This document shows positions 44,130 through 52,951 of a DNA stretch of 64,000 bases, one piece after another. The position numbers and the translations under genes were made by a program. The notes beneath the pieces were generated by a model that saw only the letters and a list, made by a program, of their open reading frames with translations, was not told the DNA's origin and ran no database searches. Location: assembly GCA_964440345.1 (NCBI GenBank), contig CAYTSA010000008.1:1-64000 (forward strand). Reading direction: 5' to 3'. This DNA is from CAYTSA01 sp964440345 (GTDB taxonomy: Bacteria; Desulfobacterota; Desulfovibrionia; Desulfovibrionales; Desulfovibrionaceae). The stretch's first letter is position 1; each line of letters starts with the position of its first letter.

Positions 44130-45691
44130 GCTACTTTACCTCCAGGCGTTCTTGGCAACTCGTCAATAATTTCCACAAGACGCGGAGTCCTGTAGCGGTG
44201 CAGCCGGCGGCTGCACCATTTGCGGATATCCGCCGCCGTCAATTGGCGTCCCTCTTTTGCCACCACAAAGGCTTTGGGAATCTCACCATGCAAGGCGTCG
44301 TCGTTTTTTACCACCGCCGCCTCGGCCACGTCTGGATGGGCGCGGATCACATTTTCGATTTCTATGGGATAGACCTTTATGCCGCCCACCTTCATCATGC
44401 CGGAAATGCGGCACTTAAAGTAAAAAAATCCGTCCTCGCCCTGACACATCACATCGCCGGTGTGGAACCAGCCTTGCGCGTCCGTAACCGGAACCAGTTC
44501 TCCGTGGCCTGTCAGATAGTTATGGCACACGGCCGGTCCGCGGATGAGCAGCTCGCCCACCTGGCCGGGGTCGGCCTCCTGGCCGCTTTCGTTTGTGATA
44601 ATGGCTTGATAACCCGGGCAGGGCCGGCCCACCGAGCCCGGCGGCGCCTCCAGATCGCGGGGGTTGTTGTCCTTCATGCGGTTGGTCAAGGCAACGCCGG
44701 CTGTTTCTGTGGAGCCCCAGACGGCTTGGATGGGCAAGCCGAACCGTTCGGCAAAGGCCTGGCGCAAGGCGGGTGTTACATGCATGCCGCCGCTCTCCGG
44801 CGCCCGCAAGCTGGAGAAGTCCCAGCCTGTTAAGGAAGGCAAACGAACGAGCGTTTCGTATATGGACGCCACCGCCATCAGCGTGGTCACCTTGTGTTCA
44901 TGCAGAGCCTTGGCGATGGTCTTTGGCCGCACGCCATCCAGCAACACAGCCGTTCCGCCCAGAAAGATTGGCCGGGCGTAGATTTCATGCGGGTGCACAA
45001 AGGCTGGAAACATACACAGGTGAACGTCTTCTTCCGTGAACCCAAAGGCGCGGACTGCAGCGATGGTGTTGGCGTCCATGTTGGCGTGAGTGGTCACCGC
45101 CGCCTTGGGCCTACCAGTGGTGCCGGATGTGTAGTTCAGGTACGCTGGATCGTCCGGAATGATGGCCGGCATGGCGGCTGGCCGGCTCATATAGGTTTCA
45201 TGCTCGGCGTAACTGCGGCGGCCTGCGCCCCCCATTGCCGCGCCCAGGAAAAAGGTGGCGGCCGGTTCCGGCGCGTCCTGGGCGTTTTGCAGCATGCCGG
45301 CCAGTTCGGCGGCGACAAACAAGGCCCGTGGCTGTGCCTGTTCCAGCACACTGTGCAGCGTTTCCCGCGGCATGTTGCAATCCAGGGGAAAAAACACTCC
45401 GCCGCACTCCATTATGGCCAGGTGGCAGAGCATGGCTTCAGGCGTTTTGGGCCCCAGGCAGCCCACCTTATCGCCCTTGCGCACCCCGGCGTCAGCCAGC
45501 ATGGCGGCCAGGGCGGACGTACGCTCCTGCACCTCCTGGTACGATATGCGCACATCGTCATAGATAAAGGCTGCTTTGCCGGGAAAAACGTCCGCGCTGC
45601 GCCGCAGCCGTTCGCGAAACGTGCGAAAGTCTCCTGGAGCGGCATGCGCTGGCTCCGCCGCTATGTTGGTCTTGCCGGTAAAAGCGTACAT
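44102..45691 (-). CDS. AMP-dependent acyl-CoA synthetase/ligase
   Basis: A 529-residue ANL superfamily enzyme that adenylates a carboxylic acid. LNYTSGTTGRPKAAVTTHAN is the P-loop, VWGSTETAGVALTN the A5-like motif, GWFHTGDVMCQGEDGF the A7/A8 hinge, and the C-terminal lysine is in TPGGKVAWKKL. The length matches fatty-acyl or aryl-CoA ligases. It sits between the initiating sugar transferase (five bases upstream) and the DUF362 gene (28-base overlap), implying that an acyl group is activated during assembly of the surface molecule. Substrate unknown. Confidence 0.9.
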   Translation of the reverse strand: MYAFTGKTNIAAEPAHAAPGDFRTFRERLRRSADVFPGKAAFIYDDVRISYQEVQERTSALAAMLADAGVRKGDKVGCLGPKTPEAMLCHLAIMECGGVFFPLDCNMPRETLHSVLEQAQPRALFVAAELAGMLQNAQDAPEPAATFFLGAAMGGAGRRSYAEHETYMSRPAAMPAIIPDDPAYLNYTSGTTGRPKAAVTTHANMDANTIAAVRAFGFTEEDVHLCMFPAFVHPHEIYARPIFLGGTAVLLDGVRPKTIAKALHEHKVTTLMAVASIYETLVRLPSLTGWDFSSLRAPESGGMHVTPALRQAFAERFGLPIQAVWGSTETAGVALTNRMKDNNPRDLEAPPGSVGRPCPGYQAIITNESGQEADPGQVGELLIRGPAVCHNYLTGHGELVPVTDAQGWFHTGDVMCQGEDGFFYFKCRISGMMKVGGIKVYPIEIENVIRAHPDVAEAAVVKNDDALHGEIPKAFVVAKEGRQLTAADIRKWCSRRLHRYRTPRLVEIIDELPRTPGGKVAWKKLSSAC

Positions 45692-45696
45692 GGGAT

Positions 45697-46452
45697 CTAT
45701 TGTTTTTTACTGCTCTTTACAACGCGGTTCTGACAACCTGTAAAGTGCAGCAGCAGCCTGGCCACAGTCCACATGGTGAGAGCCGCTGTCTTGGCCACAA
45801 GCTTGCCGTCATACCAAAAAGACTGATGTTCCAGATAGTGTTCATCATGTTCTATGTGGTCGCCAATGGGCAGCGTTCGGTGGGGGCTGAGCTGCCAGGG
45901 CCCGGTCACCCCCGGCGTCACGTTCAGCCGGCGGCGCTGGCGGGGAGAATACTGATCCACCAGAAACTGCATCTCCGGCCGCGGCCCGACCACGCTCATG
46001 TGGCCGCGCAGCACATTGTAAAACTGCGGCAACTCGTCCAAGCCTGTCCTTCGCAGCAGACGGCCCACCCGGGTAACCCTGGGGTCGCAGCTGTCATCTT
46101 TGGGCGTTGTCGCATATTTAGGGGCAGTGATGAACATGGTTCTGAATTTGTACAGAGTGAAGAGCTTGCCGTTTTTTCCAACGCGTTTCTGAGAAAAAAA
46201 TACCGGGCCCGGGCTTTCCAGCTTCACCGCCAGGGCAATAATTAGGCTCACAGGCGCAGAAAACACGATGATTGCGCTGGCAAAGCATAGGTCAAACAGC
46301 CTCTTTGCCCGCAGATAGCCCCTGGATTGATTCGGAACGCCGCTTGTATTCCCCGCGTTGCAATTCTGGCCGCTGGTCCCGGCTTCGAGTGGCGCGGCCT
46401 CCTCGCAAGCCATTGCAGCCTGACGCGACGAGGCATTATTCCTGTTTGTCAT
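45697..46452 (-). CDS. Initiating sugar transferase (polyprenyl-phosphate glycosylphosphotransferase)
   Basis: A 251-residue bacterial sugar transferase (WbaP/PglC catalytic type) that puts the first sugar phosphate on undecaprenyl phosphate at the inner membrane. A single N-terminal hydrophobic re-entrant helix (FDLCFASAIIVFSAPVSLII) precedes the catalytic SPGPVFFSQKRVGKNGK, LYKFRTM, LRRTGLDELPQFYNVLRG and SVVGPRPE. It lacks the extra membrane helices of WbaP, so it is the short form. I chose ATG 46452, with AAGGGG at good spacing; a GTG three codons upstream is also possible. It heads the minus-strand unit with the AMP-ligase and DUF362 genes. Confidence 0.93.
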   Translation of the reverse strand: MTNRNNASSRQAAMACEEAAPLEAGTSGQNCNAGNTSGVPNQSRGYLRAKRLFDLCFASAIIVFSAPVSLIIALAVKLESPGPVFFSQKRVGKNGKLFTLYKFRTMFITAPKYATTPKDDSCDPRVTRVGRLLRRTGLDELPQFYNVLRGHMSVVGPRPEMQFLVDQYSPRQRRRLNVTPGVTGPWQLSPHRTLPIGDHIEHDEHYLEHQSFWYDGKLVAKTAALTMWTVARLLLHFTGCQNRVVKSSKKQ

Positions 46453-46644
46453 CTCCCCCACCCCTTATGGCCAGCTCACTACACTTCTGGGAATGGCGCT
46501 TACCAGCAAGTGCAAAGCTCAATAACGAAAAGACATACGCTGTTAACTGAAGAGGAATTGGTACTACACTCAGAGAAAAAAAACAATGCTGCGGTGAAGT
46601 TTATAACTGTCTCGCGCTGGAAAAAAACTGGGGACACAGTACTC

Positions 46645-47055
46645 CTAAGCACATACATGCAACACAACTGTATTAGCGTCGCCCTCCCGGATGTATTCCA
46701 TGCGCTCTGTCATTCTGCGGACAAAGAAAACCCCCAGCCCGCCAATGCCGCGTTCCTCTACGCCCAGCGACGTGTCCGGCGCAGGGGCTGAGGCAACAGG
46801 ATCAAAGGATCCGCCCCAGTCTGTAATCCGCAACACAAAGCACCCCCGGTCGTCCAGACTGCAGGCAACCTCCACCTCCCCTTCAGAATCCGGGTAAGCG
46901 TAGCGCATCACATTGACCAGCAGCTCTTCGAGCACCAGATCAAGCTTGGGTTCCAGGCCCTCGGCTTCTGGAGTCAGCAAAGCAGCCTGCTCCAAGACAA
47001 AAGACCGGAATCGCTCTAAATTGTCCAGCCTGGCCGGCAGGCGCAAGGCAACCAT
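46645..47055 (-). CDS. RsbW-type serine kinase / anti-sigma factor ATPase
   Basis: A 136-residue HATPase_c_2 protein. The N box LVLEELLVNVMRYAYPD, G1 (ITDWGGSFDP) and G2 (GIGGLGVFFVRRM) motifs of the GHKL fold are all present. Such proteins phosphorylate a STAS antagonist and bind a sigma factor or other partner in a partner switch. The STAS gene lies nine bases upstream in the same direction. No cognate sigma factor or PP2C phosphatase is adjacent. Confidence 0.88.
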   Translation of the reverse strand: MVALRLPARLDNLERFRSFVLEQAALLTPEAEGLEPKLDLVLEELLVNVMRYAYPDSEGEVEVACSLDDRGCFVLRITDWGGSFDPVASAPAPDTSLGVEERGIGGLGVFFVRRMTERMEYIREGDANTVVLHVCA

Positions 47056-47064
47056 AGCCAGGGC

Positions 47065-47397
47065 CTATAGTTTCTGCAGGGCTTCATCCAGACTGTCCGC
47101 CATGGGAAACATGGATGCAAAGCCGGAAACCTGAAATACTTCTTTGACCATGCCCGAAAGGTTGCAGAAAACCATCTTCCCGCCGGCAGACTTGAGCTTT
47201 TTGGCTGTGGCCAGAATGGACCGCAACCCTGCGCTGGAGATGAACTCCAGCCCAGCCAGGTCCACAACCATGACAGTTTCGCCAGCGTCAATGTGCTTTT
47301 GGCACTCATTTTCAAATTCCGGCGCTGTGACCGCGTCCATACGGCCAAACACTTGCAACGCCATCGCGGCGTCCCTTTTTTCTGCTTTGAATTCCAT
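47065..47397 (-). CDS. STAS domain anti-sigma factor antagonist
   Basis: A 110-residue STAS protein of the SpoIIAA/RsbV type. The phosphoacceptor serine lies in VVDLAGLEFISSAGLRSIL, and the order of strands and helices is normal. Expected to be phosphorylated by the adjacent kinase and to release its partner when dephosphorylated. A GAGGA site precedes the ATG. The inverted repeat at 47439 lies about 40 bases upstream. Confidence 0.9.
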   Translation of the reverse strand: MEFKAEKRDAAMALQVFGRMDAVTAPEFENECQKHIDAGETVMVVDLAGLEFISSAGLRSILATAKKLKSAGGKMVFCNLSGMVKEVFQVSGFASMFPMADSLDEALQKL

Positions 47398-47438
47398 GGC
47401 GGGCTATCCTCGTTTAGAGTGTATGATGCATCAACCTG

Positions 47439-47453
47439 AACATGCTGCATGTT
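47439..47453. promoter_or_regulatory. Inverted repeat upstream of the STAS gene
   Basis: AACATG-CTG-CATGTT is perfectly symmetrical and is followed by GCG. The half-site CATGTTGC is shared with the palindrome upstream of tolC at 52952. It sits about 40 bases before the STAS start, a suitable operator position. Confidence 0.35.
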
Positions 47454-47530
47454 GCGTATCGCACGGGGAAAATATGCCTCAACCCCGCCAGTTTCGCAAG
47501 CGGTTAGCAGGGAAACCGCGTCCACAGTTT

Positions 47531-48712
47531 TCAAGACCGCAAGGCGTCAATAGGGTTCAGCCGGGCTGCAGACCTGGCCGGATAGAACCCAAAAAACACC
47601 CCGACCGCTGCAGACACGCCCACTCCCAAGCCGATGGCCCAGTACACGACAAAAAAATGCCAGTTAGAGTAGTGAGCTATGACCCAGGAAGCGCCAACCC
47701 CCAATGCTATGCCCAGCGCGCCTCCAACCAGAGAAAGGAGGACGGACTCGATGAGAAACTGTCCTTGTATATCGCTACGCTGAGCGCCCAGCGCCCGGCG
47801 GACGCCGATTTCCTTTTTGCGTTCAGTGACTGAAACAAGCATGACGTTCATGACTCCCACGCCGCCCACAATGAGCGAGATGGACCCCACCGCGCCCAGC
47901 AGCAGGGTGAACATGCGCTGCTGGCTCTCCATGCGCTGGATCAACTCTTCTGCAGTGCGGACGCTCACCTTCAGATTCTTTTGCCGCGCAGCAAAGAAAT
48001 CGTGCACTTCCGCCGTGGCCTGAGCTGTTGCGTAGCCTTTGGCCATGCGGCCCATGACGGCGCCTATGGAGGCGTCGGGGCTCATCCGCAACGCTGTGGC
48101 GATATGGGTCATCAGGCCCTCGTTTATCTCATAGGGGCGCATGCCCCCAGCCGGGGCGTTCTCCAAAACGCCGGCCACAGTAAACAGACGGCCGCTGAAC
48201 TTCACTTGCGCTCCCACGGGGTTCAAAAGCCCTTTACCCCGCAGCTTTTCTGCCGCGTTGGCCCCCAGCACGCAATAATACATGCGTTCATCCATGTCGG
48301 AAATGATCCGGCCACTGACAACAGCAAGCTTGTTGATGCTGAAGAACGTTTCAGTCACCCCCAAACCGGGAATGGAGAAACGTTCTCCTTCATACCCCAT
48401 GTCGCCGTAGATCGTAGTATAGGGCGCCGTAAGCGCCACAGACGGACATGCGGCCGGAATATCCAACGCGTTGTCCAGGCTGATAGAGGTTTTACCAGCC
48501 CCGTCTCCGCCGTAGTCTTTGCGGATGAGCATAATGTCCGTGCCCATTTCCACAAACTGCCGCAACACCTCTGCCTGGACGATGGAGCCTACAGACACCA
48601 TGGCAATGACAGAGCCAATGCCGATGATGATGCCGATGAGCGCCAGTATGGTCCGCTGTTTGGCGGACAAAAGCGATTGCGCCGCCTCGCGCAGATTTTC
48701 CCGCAATTGCAT
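47531..48712 (-). CDS. MacB/FtsX-type ABC transporter permease
   Basis: A 393-residue inner-membrane protein with one N-terminal helix (TILALIGIIIGIGSVIAMV), a large periplasmic MacB_PCD domain to about 265, and three C-terminal helices (TLLLGAVGSISLIVGGVGVM; VLLSLVGGALGIALGVGASW; VVYWAIGLGVGVSAAVGVFF). This is the standard MacB permease half without its ATPase, which is the gene 27 bases upstream. With the adaptor and TolC-type genes it makes a tripartite exporter. Confidence 0.93.
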   Translation of the reverse strand: MQLRENLREAAQSLLSAKQRTILALIGIIIGIGSVIAMVSVGSIVQAEVLRQFVEMGTDIMLIRKDYGGDGAGKTSISLDNALDIPAACPSVALTAPYTTIYGDMGYEGERFSIPGLGVTETFFSINKLAVVSGRIISDMDERMYYCVLGANAAEKLRGKGLLNPVGAQVKFSGRLFTVAGVLENAPAGGMRPYEINEGLMTHIATALRMSPDASIGAVMGRMAKGYATAQATAEVHDFFAARQKNLKVSVRTAEELIQRMESQQRMFTLLLGAVGSISLIVGGVGVMNVMLVSVTERKKEIGVRRALGAQRSDIQGQFLIESVLLSLVGGALGIALGVGASWVIAHYSNWHFFVVYWAIGLGVGVSAAVGVFFGFYPARSAARLNPIDALRS

Positions 48713-48739
48713 AGTTCTTCAGATTCCCTTGGCGACCCT

Positions 48740-49456
48740 TTACGCCGCAAAAATCACGCCGTCCTTCATGCGCACAGAGCGCGTGCACTGCCCGGCTATG
48801 CTTGGGTCGTGCGTTATGATGAGTATGGCGACGCCTTCGGCGTTCAGCTCCAGAAACAAATCCATGACGCCCTGCCCAACCACCGTATCCAGGGCGCCCG
48901 TAGGCTCGTCAGCCAATATCAGCGAAGGGTCGCCGCACAGAGCCCGGGCAATGGCCACCCGCTGCTGCTGCCCGCCGGAAAGCTCTGCAGGCTTGTGCTC
49001 CATTCTCTCAGCCATGCCCACGCGCTCCAGCCTGGCCACTGCCCTCTCTTTGCGCTCCTTTTCCGACGCGCCGCGATAAACCAGAGGCAAACAGACATTC
49101 TGCAGAGCTGTGAGTTTGGGCAACAGATGGAACTGTTGGAAGACGAAGCCAATTTTGCGGTTGCGTATGGAGGAAAGCTGCTTGTCGGTCAGGGACGAGG
49201 CGTCCTGGCCTTCAAAGCGGTACTCGCCGGCCGACGGAGTGTCCAGAAAACCGATGATGTTCATGAGCGTGGACTTGCCGCAGCCGGAAGACCCCACTAT
49301 GGAGGTCAACTCCCGCGGCTGCATGGCAAAATCGACGCCCTTCAGAACTTCCAGGGGCACTGGCCCCAGCTGAAATGACTTGCGAATGGCGCGCAGCTCT
49401 AGAAGCGGGACGGCCGCAGCACTACTCGCCGCCACATCCAACACCGGCTGCATCAC
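48740..49456 (-). CDS. ABC transporter ATPase (MacB/LolD type)
   Basis: A 238-residue nucleotide-binding subunit. Walker A is VGSSGCGKSTLMN, the signature LSGGQQQRVAIARAL, and Walker B LILADEPTGALD, all intact. It overlaps the adaptor gene by four bases. It should drive the MacB-type permease in mechanotransmission rather than classical import. Confidence 0.95.
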   Translation of the reverse strand: MMQPVLDVAASSAAAVPLLELRAIRKSFQLGPVPLEVLKGVDFAMQPRELTSIVGSSGCGKSTLMNIIGFLDTPSAGEYRFEGQDASSLTDKQLSSIRNRKIGFVFQQFHLLPKLTALQNVCLPLVYRGASEKERKERAVARLERVGMAERMEHKPAELSGGQQQRVAIARALCGDPSLILADEPTGALDTVVGQGVMDLFLELNAEGVAILIITHDPSIAGQCTRSVRMKDGVIFAA

Positions 49457-51213
49457 GGCAGCACCACCGTATCCCCCGGCTGCAGGCCCTGCGTGATTTC
49501 TACGGAGTTCAAGGTGGTCAGGCCGGTCTGCACCGGCACAAGCACAGGCTCTCCGTCCTTGAGCACTGTGACCGTCCGGCTGTCAGAACCGCGCCCCACT
49601 GCAAAGATGGGCACAAGCAGAGCTTGGGGATTCTCATAGACTTTCACCTCCAGGTTGGCGGACATGCCAATGCGTACTATGGCCCGTTCTTTCTCCGTGA
49701 GGGAGGACACCTGCACCACTACTTCAAAGGTGGCTACCCCGCCGGAGCCTTTATCAGCCTGGGAGGATATGTGGGCAATTTCCCCGTTCAGCTCCACATC
49801 CGGAAATGCGTCGCCAAACACTCGAACCTCTTGCCCAATGCTAAGATTGCCGATGTCCACCTCATCCACCTGGGCCTTCACCACCAGTCCGGACAAGTCG
49901 CCTATGCCCAGGAGAATCTGCCCTTCCGAGACTTTTACGCCCTGCTCTATCTGCTGCTGCTTGTTGTCCTTGCCGGTTTCCGCCGGCTTGACCACAATGC
50001 CGGCCAATGGCGCCGCAATAACGCTGGCATTACGCTTCTGCTCCAGCTCCTGCAGCTCGAACTGGGAGTTCTCCAGCTCCAAGTGTGCTATGCGGACATT
50101 TTCTGCGCTGCCTTGTTGGAGTGTAGAGTCCAGCTCCTCCTTGGCGGCTTTGAAGTCCAGCTCGGCGTTATCCAGGCTTTGCTGTGCAGAGTCCAGATCA
50201 TTTTTGGGAACTATGCCTTTGCCGTATAGCAACTTGTTTTCTTCGAGCTTGCGGCGGGCGGCGTCCAAGGTGCTCTGAGCCTTGGTGTAAGACCGCCGGG
50301 CCCGAGAAACTTCGTTGCTTTGAGTCCAGTTGACTATCTGCTGATACTTTTGCTTGGCCTGGATGAATGTTGTCCGGGCCTTGCGCAGCTTGACCTCCAG
50401 CTTTGCGGGGTCCAGCTCCAGCAACACATCTCCCTTATTAACGATTTGCCCGTAGTAAAAGTTCGTTTCCTTAACCCGGCCTTCATACGGAGCCGCCAGA
50501 TGCACCTGCCGCAAAGGCTCAAGTTCGCCGGTCAGTGAAATGGAATTGGAGACTGGCCGGGGTTCAATGCGCAGAGTATTAAGGTGCTGCGCATGTTGGC
50601 CAGAGCGTTTACCCTCTGCATCCTTCACCAGGCTGGCCAGGGCGCCTGTGGCTGGGGACCATTGCCAGTAGCCCAAGCCTCCCACCAGGCCGATGATAAA
50701 CAACGTAGCCAGAACACGCACCACCTGGACTTTTTTCAGGGCAGAGCGCAAACTTTGGTTGGTCTCCTCCAGCTTGCGGTAACTTTCCGCCAGCTGGCGG
50801 TTCAGCTCTTGCTGGGCTTCCTGCAGCTGCTGCAGTTGGGTAACGTCGCTGAACACAACGATAACGCCGCTGTTGGCTTCTTCACTGTCCTCAGATGCGT
50901 CTTTAAGAAAGGAGGACGTCACAGACAAGTTTAGTTTTGTCCCGTCCTGGCGGGTATACTCCACCACGCTTTGGCTTCCCACGCCAGTCTGATACACCGC
51001 GTCAAGGACTGCCTGATTGAAGCCGTCGTTGCCCTCCATTTCCATCATGAACACTTCGGCAAACCGCCGGCCCAGCACCCGCTCCGGCGCCAAGCCCAAG
51101 ATGCGGGCTGCGGCATGGTTGAACATGATGACTGCGCCGGAAAAATCCAGAGTCATGACGCCTTCATTCATGTTCTGCAATATATTGGTATGGAAGGAGG
51201 ACTCGTCCTGCAT
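49453..51213 (-). CDS. PAS domain - membrane fusion protein (HlyD/MacA-type adaptor) chimera
   Basis: A 586-residue protein joining a sensor to an efflux adaptor. Residues 6-128 form a PAS domain (ILQNMNEGVMTLDFSGAVIM, FNHAAARILGLAPERVLGRR, then GVIVVFSDVTQLQQL). A coiled coil (125-163) leads to one membrane helix (about 163-185, VVRVLATLFIIGLVGGLGYW). The periplasmic part is a MacA/HlyD adaptor: lipoyl halves (VHLAAPYEGRVKETNFYYGQ and VIAAPLAGIVVKPAETG), a long alpha-hairpin (280-400) and beta-barrel (VDEVDIGNLSIGQEVRVFGD). So PAS is cytoplasmic and the adaptor periplasmic. MacA proteins normally have only a short N-terminal anchor. The frame is continuous with no sign of two genes. Confidence 0.9.
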   Translation of the reverse strand: MQDESSFHTNILQNMNEGVMTLDFSGAVIMFNHAAARILGLAPERVLGRRFAEVFMMEMEGNDGFNQAVLDAVYQTGVGSQSVVEYTRQDGTKLNLSVTSSFLKDASEDSEEANSGVIVVFSDVTQLQQLQEAQQELNRQLAESYRKLEETNQSLRSALKKVQVVRVLATLFIIGLVGGLGYWQWSPATGALASLVKDAEGKRSGQHAQHLNTLRIEPRPVSNSISLTGELEPLRQVHLAAPYEGRVKETNFYYGQIVNKGDVLLELDPAKLEVKLRKARTTFIQAKQKYQQIVNWTQSNEVSRARRSYTKAQSTLDAARRKLEENKLLYGKGIVPKNDLDSAQQSLDNAELDFKAAKEELDSTLQQGSAENVRIAHLELENSQFELQELEQKRNASVIAAPLAGIVVKPAETGKDNKQQQIEQGVKVSEGQILLGIGDLSGLVVKAQVDEVDIGNLSIGQEVRVFGDAFPDVELNGEIAHISSQADKGSGGVATFEVVVQVSSLTEKERAIVRIGMSANLEVKVYENPQALLVPIFAVGRGSDSRTVTVLKDGEPVLVPVQTGLTTLNSVEITQGLQPGDTVVLP

Positions 51214-51216
51214 GCG

Positions 51217-52887
51217 CTACTCGTTTTGCTCGCCTGTTCCGCCAGCGCTGGTTTGTGGTTGCGTAAACGTCTGCAGTTGTCTGTTCACGTCATCCATGGT
51301 TTCCCGGGTTTCGCGAAATTCTATGGACCATGTTTCCAGGGTCACGCCCATGGTTTGGTTCAAGTTGGTCACGGCGTTGCGGTAGTTGATCATAGACTGC
51401 AAAGCCGTGGTCTGGGAAGAGACCAGGTCGTTCTCAAAGCTGACCACCTGAAAGTTCGTGGACCGTCCCAGCCGCAGTTTTTCCTTTTCTATTTCCAGCT
51501 TGCGTTTGGCAAGCTCCAAAGCCTGCTTGGAAAACTGCAACTGCCGCGACTGGGCGTGAACCTCCCGCACGGCGTCGCGCACCTCCACCCGAAGGTTGGC
51601 CTCCAGCTCTTTCAAGTTCACCTGGGCGTTGCGCAGGGCCACCTTGGCGGAGACAAGCTGCTGGCGCCGGCTAAGGTCGCCGTATAAAGGCGCCGCAAGA
51701 CGCAACCCCAGCCCCCAAGTAGACGCGTCCGAATCCGAGCCCGGGTCTACGTCGGAGAAATTGCGGGCGTAGGTGGACTCAAGGTCCAGCGTTATAAGCA
51801 TATTGTTCTCAGCCAGCACGAGGTTTATCTGCGCCTGAGTGAGCCCAATCAGAGCCTGCAAGTAGTCAGTCCGGTTGGCCAGAGCCACGGCCAGGACCTC
51901 GTCAAACGCAGGGTCCACAGTCTCCAGGGGGTCCTCTTCCACAGTGGCGAGGGGCGTATCTTCGTCTATGTCCAGCACCTGGATAAGCCGCAGCCGGGCG
52001 CTGACCACAGAATTTAAAGACTCTTCATAGGAGAATTCTCTGTTGGCGATGTCCGCTTGGGTCTGGACAATTTCCATGGGCGCCATGCGGCCGGCCTGGA
52101 TAAGCAGCTTGTTGACTTCCAACTGCTTTTTAGAACGCTCAAGCGAGGTCTTGCTGATGTCCACCTGCCAGCGGGCCTGCTGGTAGCTGCGGTAGGCGCT
52201 GATTATGGAGTTGACGGTGGAGACAAGCGTGGCTTTCAGGCCAAGGACGTTGGATTCTTCTGAGAGCCGCGCCTTACGCAAACTGGCGGTGGCGACGCCG
52301 TACCCTGCGTTTTTCAGCAGCGGCTGGGTGAAACTGAAGTTCCATCCCCATTTTTCCGTATCAGTGCGGTCGCTCCCTTTGGTCTTGCGGCTGGAGTAGC
52401 CAGAATTTAGCGACAGGCTCAAGGAGCCGCCAATGGCGGTCTTTTCCGAAAGCACAAACGACCAGTCCATGGCGTTTGTTTCGCTCCAGCTCTTGGAAGA
52501 AGGTGAAGTGTACGAAGATTCCGAGCCGCTGGTATTGAGATTGCCCTTCACGTCCAGATTGGGGACAAATTCATCTTCCGCCACTTTCAAACTGAATTTC
52601 TGGACGATGCGGCTCAGATAGGCGCCGGTGACGGAACGGTTGTGGCGCAGGCCAACAGCAATGGCCTCCTGCAGCGTCATGGGCACGGTGTTGAGGGTGT
52701 GCTCGTCGCTTTGCACCGCAGCTACTGCAGCAGACTCCACCGGATATCCGGACGCCTGGTCTGCGTTGGCCGGGGCGGCCGCATTTGCGCTGGCGGCCTC
52801 AGCTGTACACATGCTCCCCGGGGAGCAGATTACCGCCAAAAAAAAATAACAGGCGCAGCAGAAGAGTATGCGTTGCAAACGAACCAT
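51217..52887 (-). CDS. TolC-family outer membrane efflux protein
   Basis: About 556 residues. Signal peptide (LFCCACYFFLAVICSPGSMC..AEAA), then two OEP domains with long helices and strand pairs (WGWNFSFTQPLLKNAGYG; STWGLGLRLAAPLYGDLSRR). MTLQEAIAVGLRHNRSV is the usual start of the mature domain. I chose ATG 52887; a frame 17 codons longer lacks a ribosome site. First gene of the exporter unit, three bases before the PAS-adaptor gene. Mature part is longer than E. coli TolC (about 470). Confidence 0.92.
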   Translation of the reverse strand: MVRLQRILFCCACYFFLAVICSPGSMCTAEAASANAAAPANADQASGYPVESAAVAAVQSDEHTLNTVPMTLQEAIAVGLRHNRSVTGAYLSRIVQKFSLKVAEDEFVPNLDVKGNLNTSGSESSYTSPSSKSWSETNAMDWSFVLSEKTAIGGSLSLSLNSGYSSRKTKGSDRTDTEKWGWNFSFTQPLLKNAGYGVATASLRKARLSEESNVLGLKATLVSTVNSIISAYRSYQQARWQVDISKTSLERSKKQLEVNKLLIQAGRMAPMEIVQTQADIANREFSYEESLNSVVSARLRLIQVLDIDEDTPLATVEEDPLETVDPAFDEVLAVALANRTDYLQALIGLTQAQINLVLAENNMLITLDLESTYARNFSDVDPGSDSDASTWGLGLRLAAPLYGDLSRRQQLVSAKVALRNAQVNLKELEANLRVEVRDAVREVHAQSRQLQFSKQALELAKRKLEIEKEKLRLGRSTNFQVVSFENDLVSSQTTALQSMINYRNAVTNLNQTMGVTLETWSIEFRETRETMDDVNRQLQTFTQPQTSAGGTGEQNE

Positions 52888-52951
52888 GACGCCGCCTTGG
52901 ACTGATAGTGTAAAGGTCCAAAACGCAAAATACCTCATTGCCTCAATGTTT

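Noticed and set aside
46615..46640. GGGGACACAGTACTCC, reminiscent of the ends of some small mobile elements
   Set aside because: No matching inverted partner or transposase nearby.
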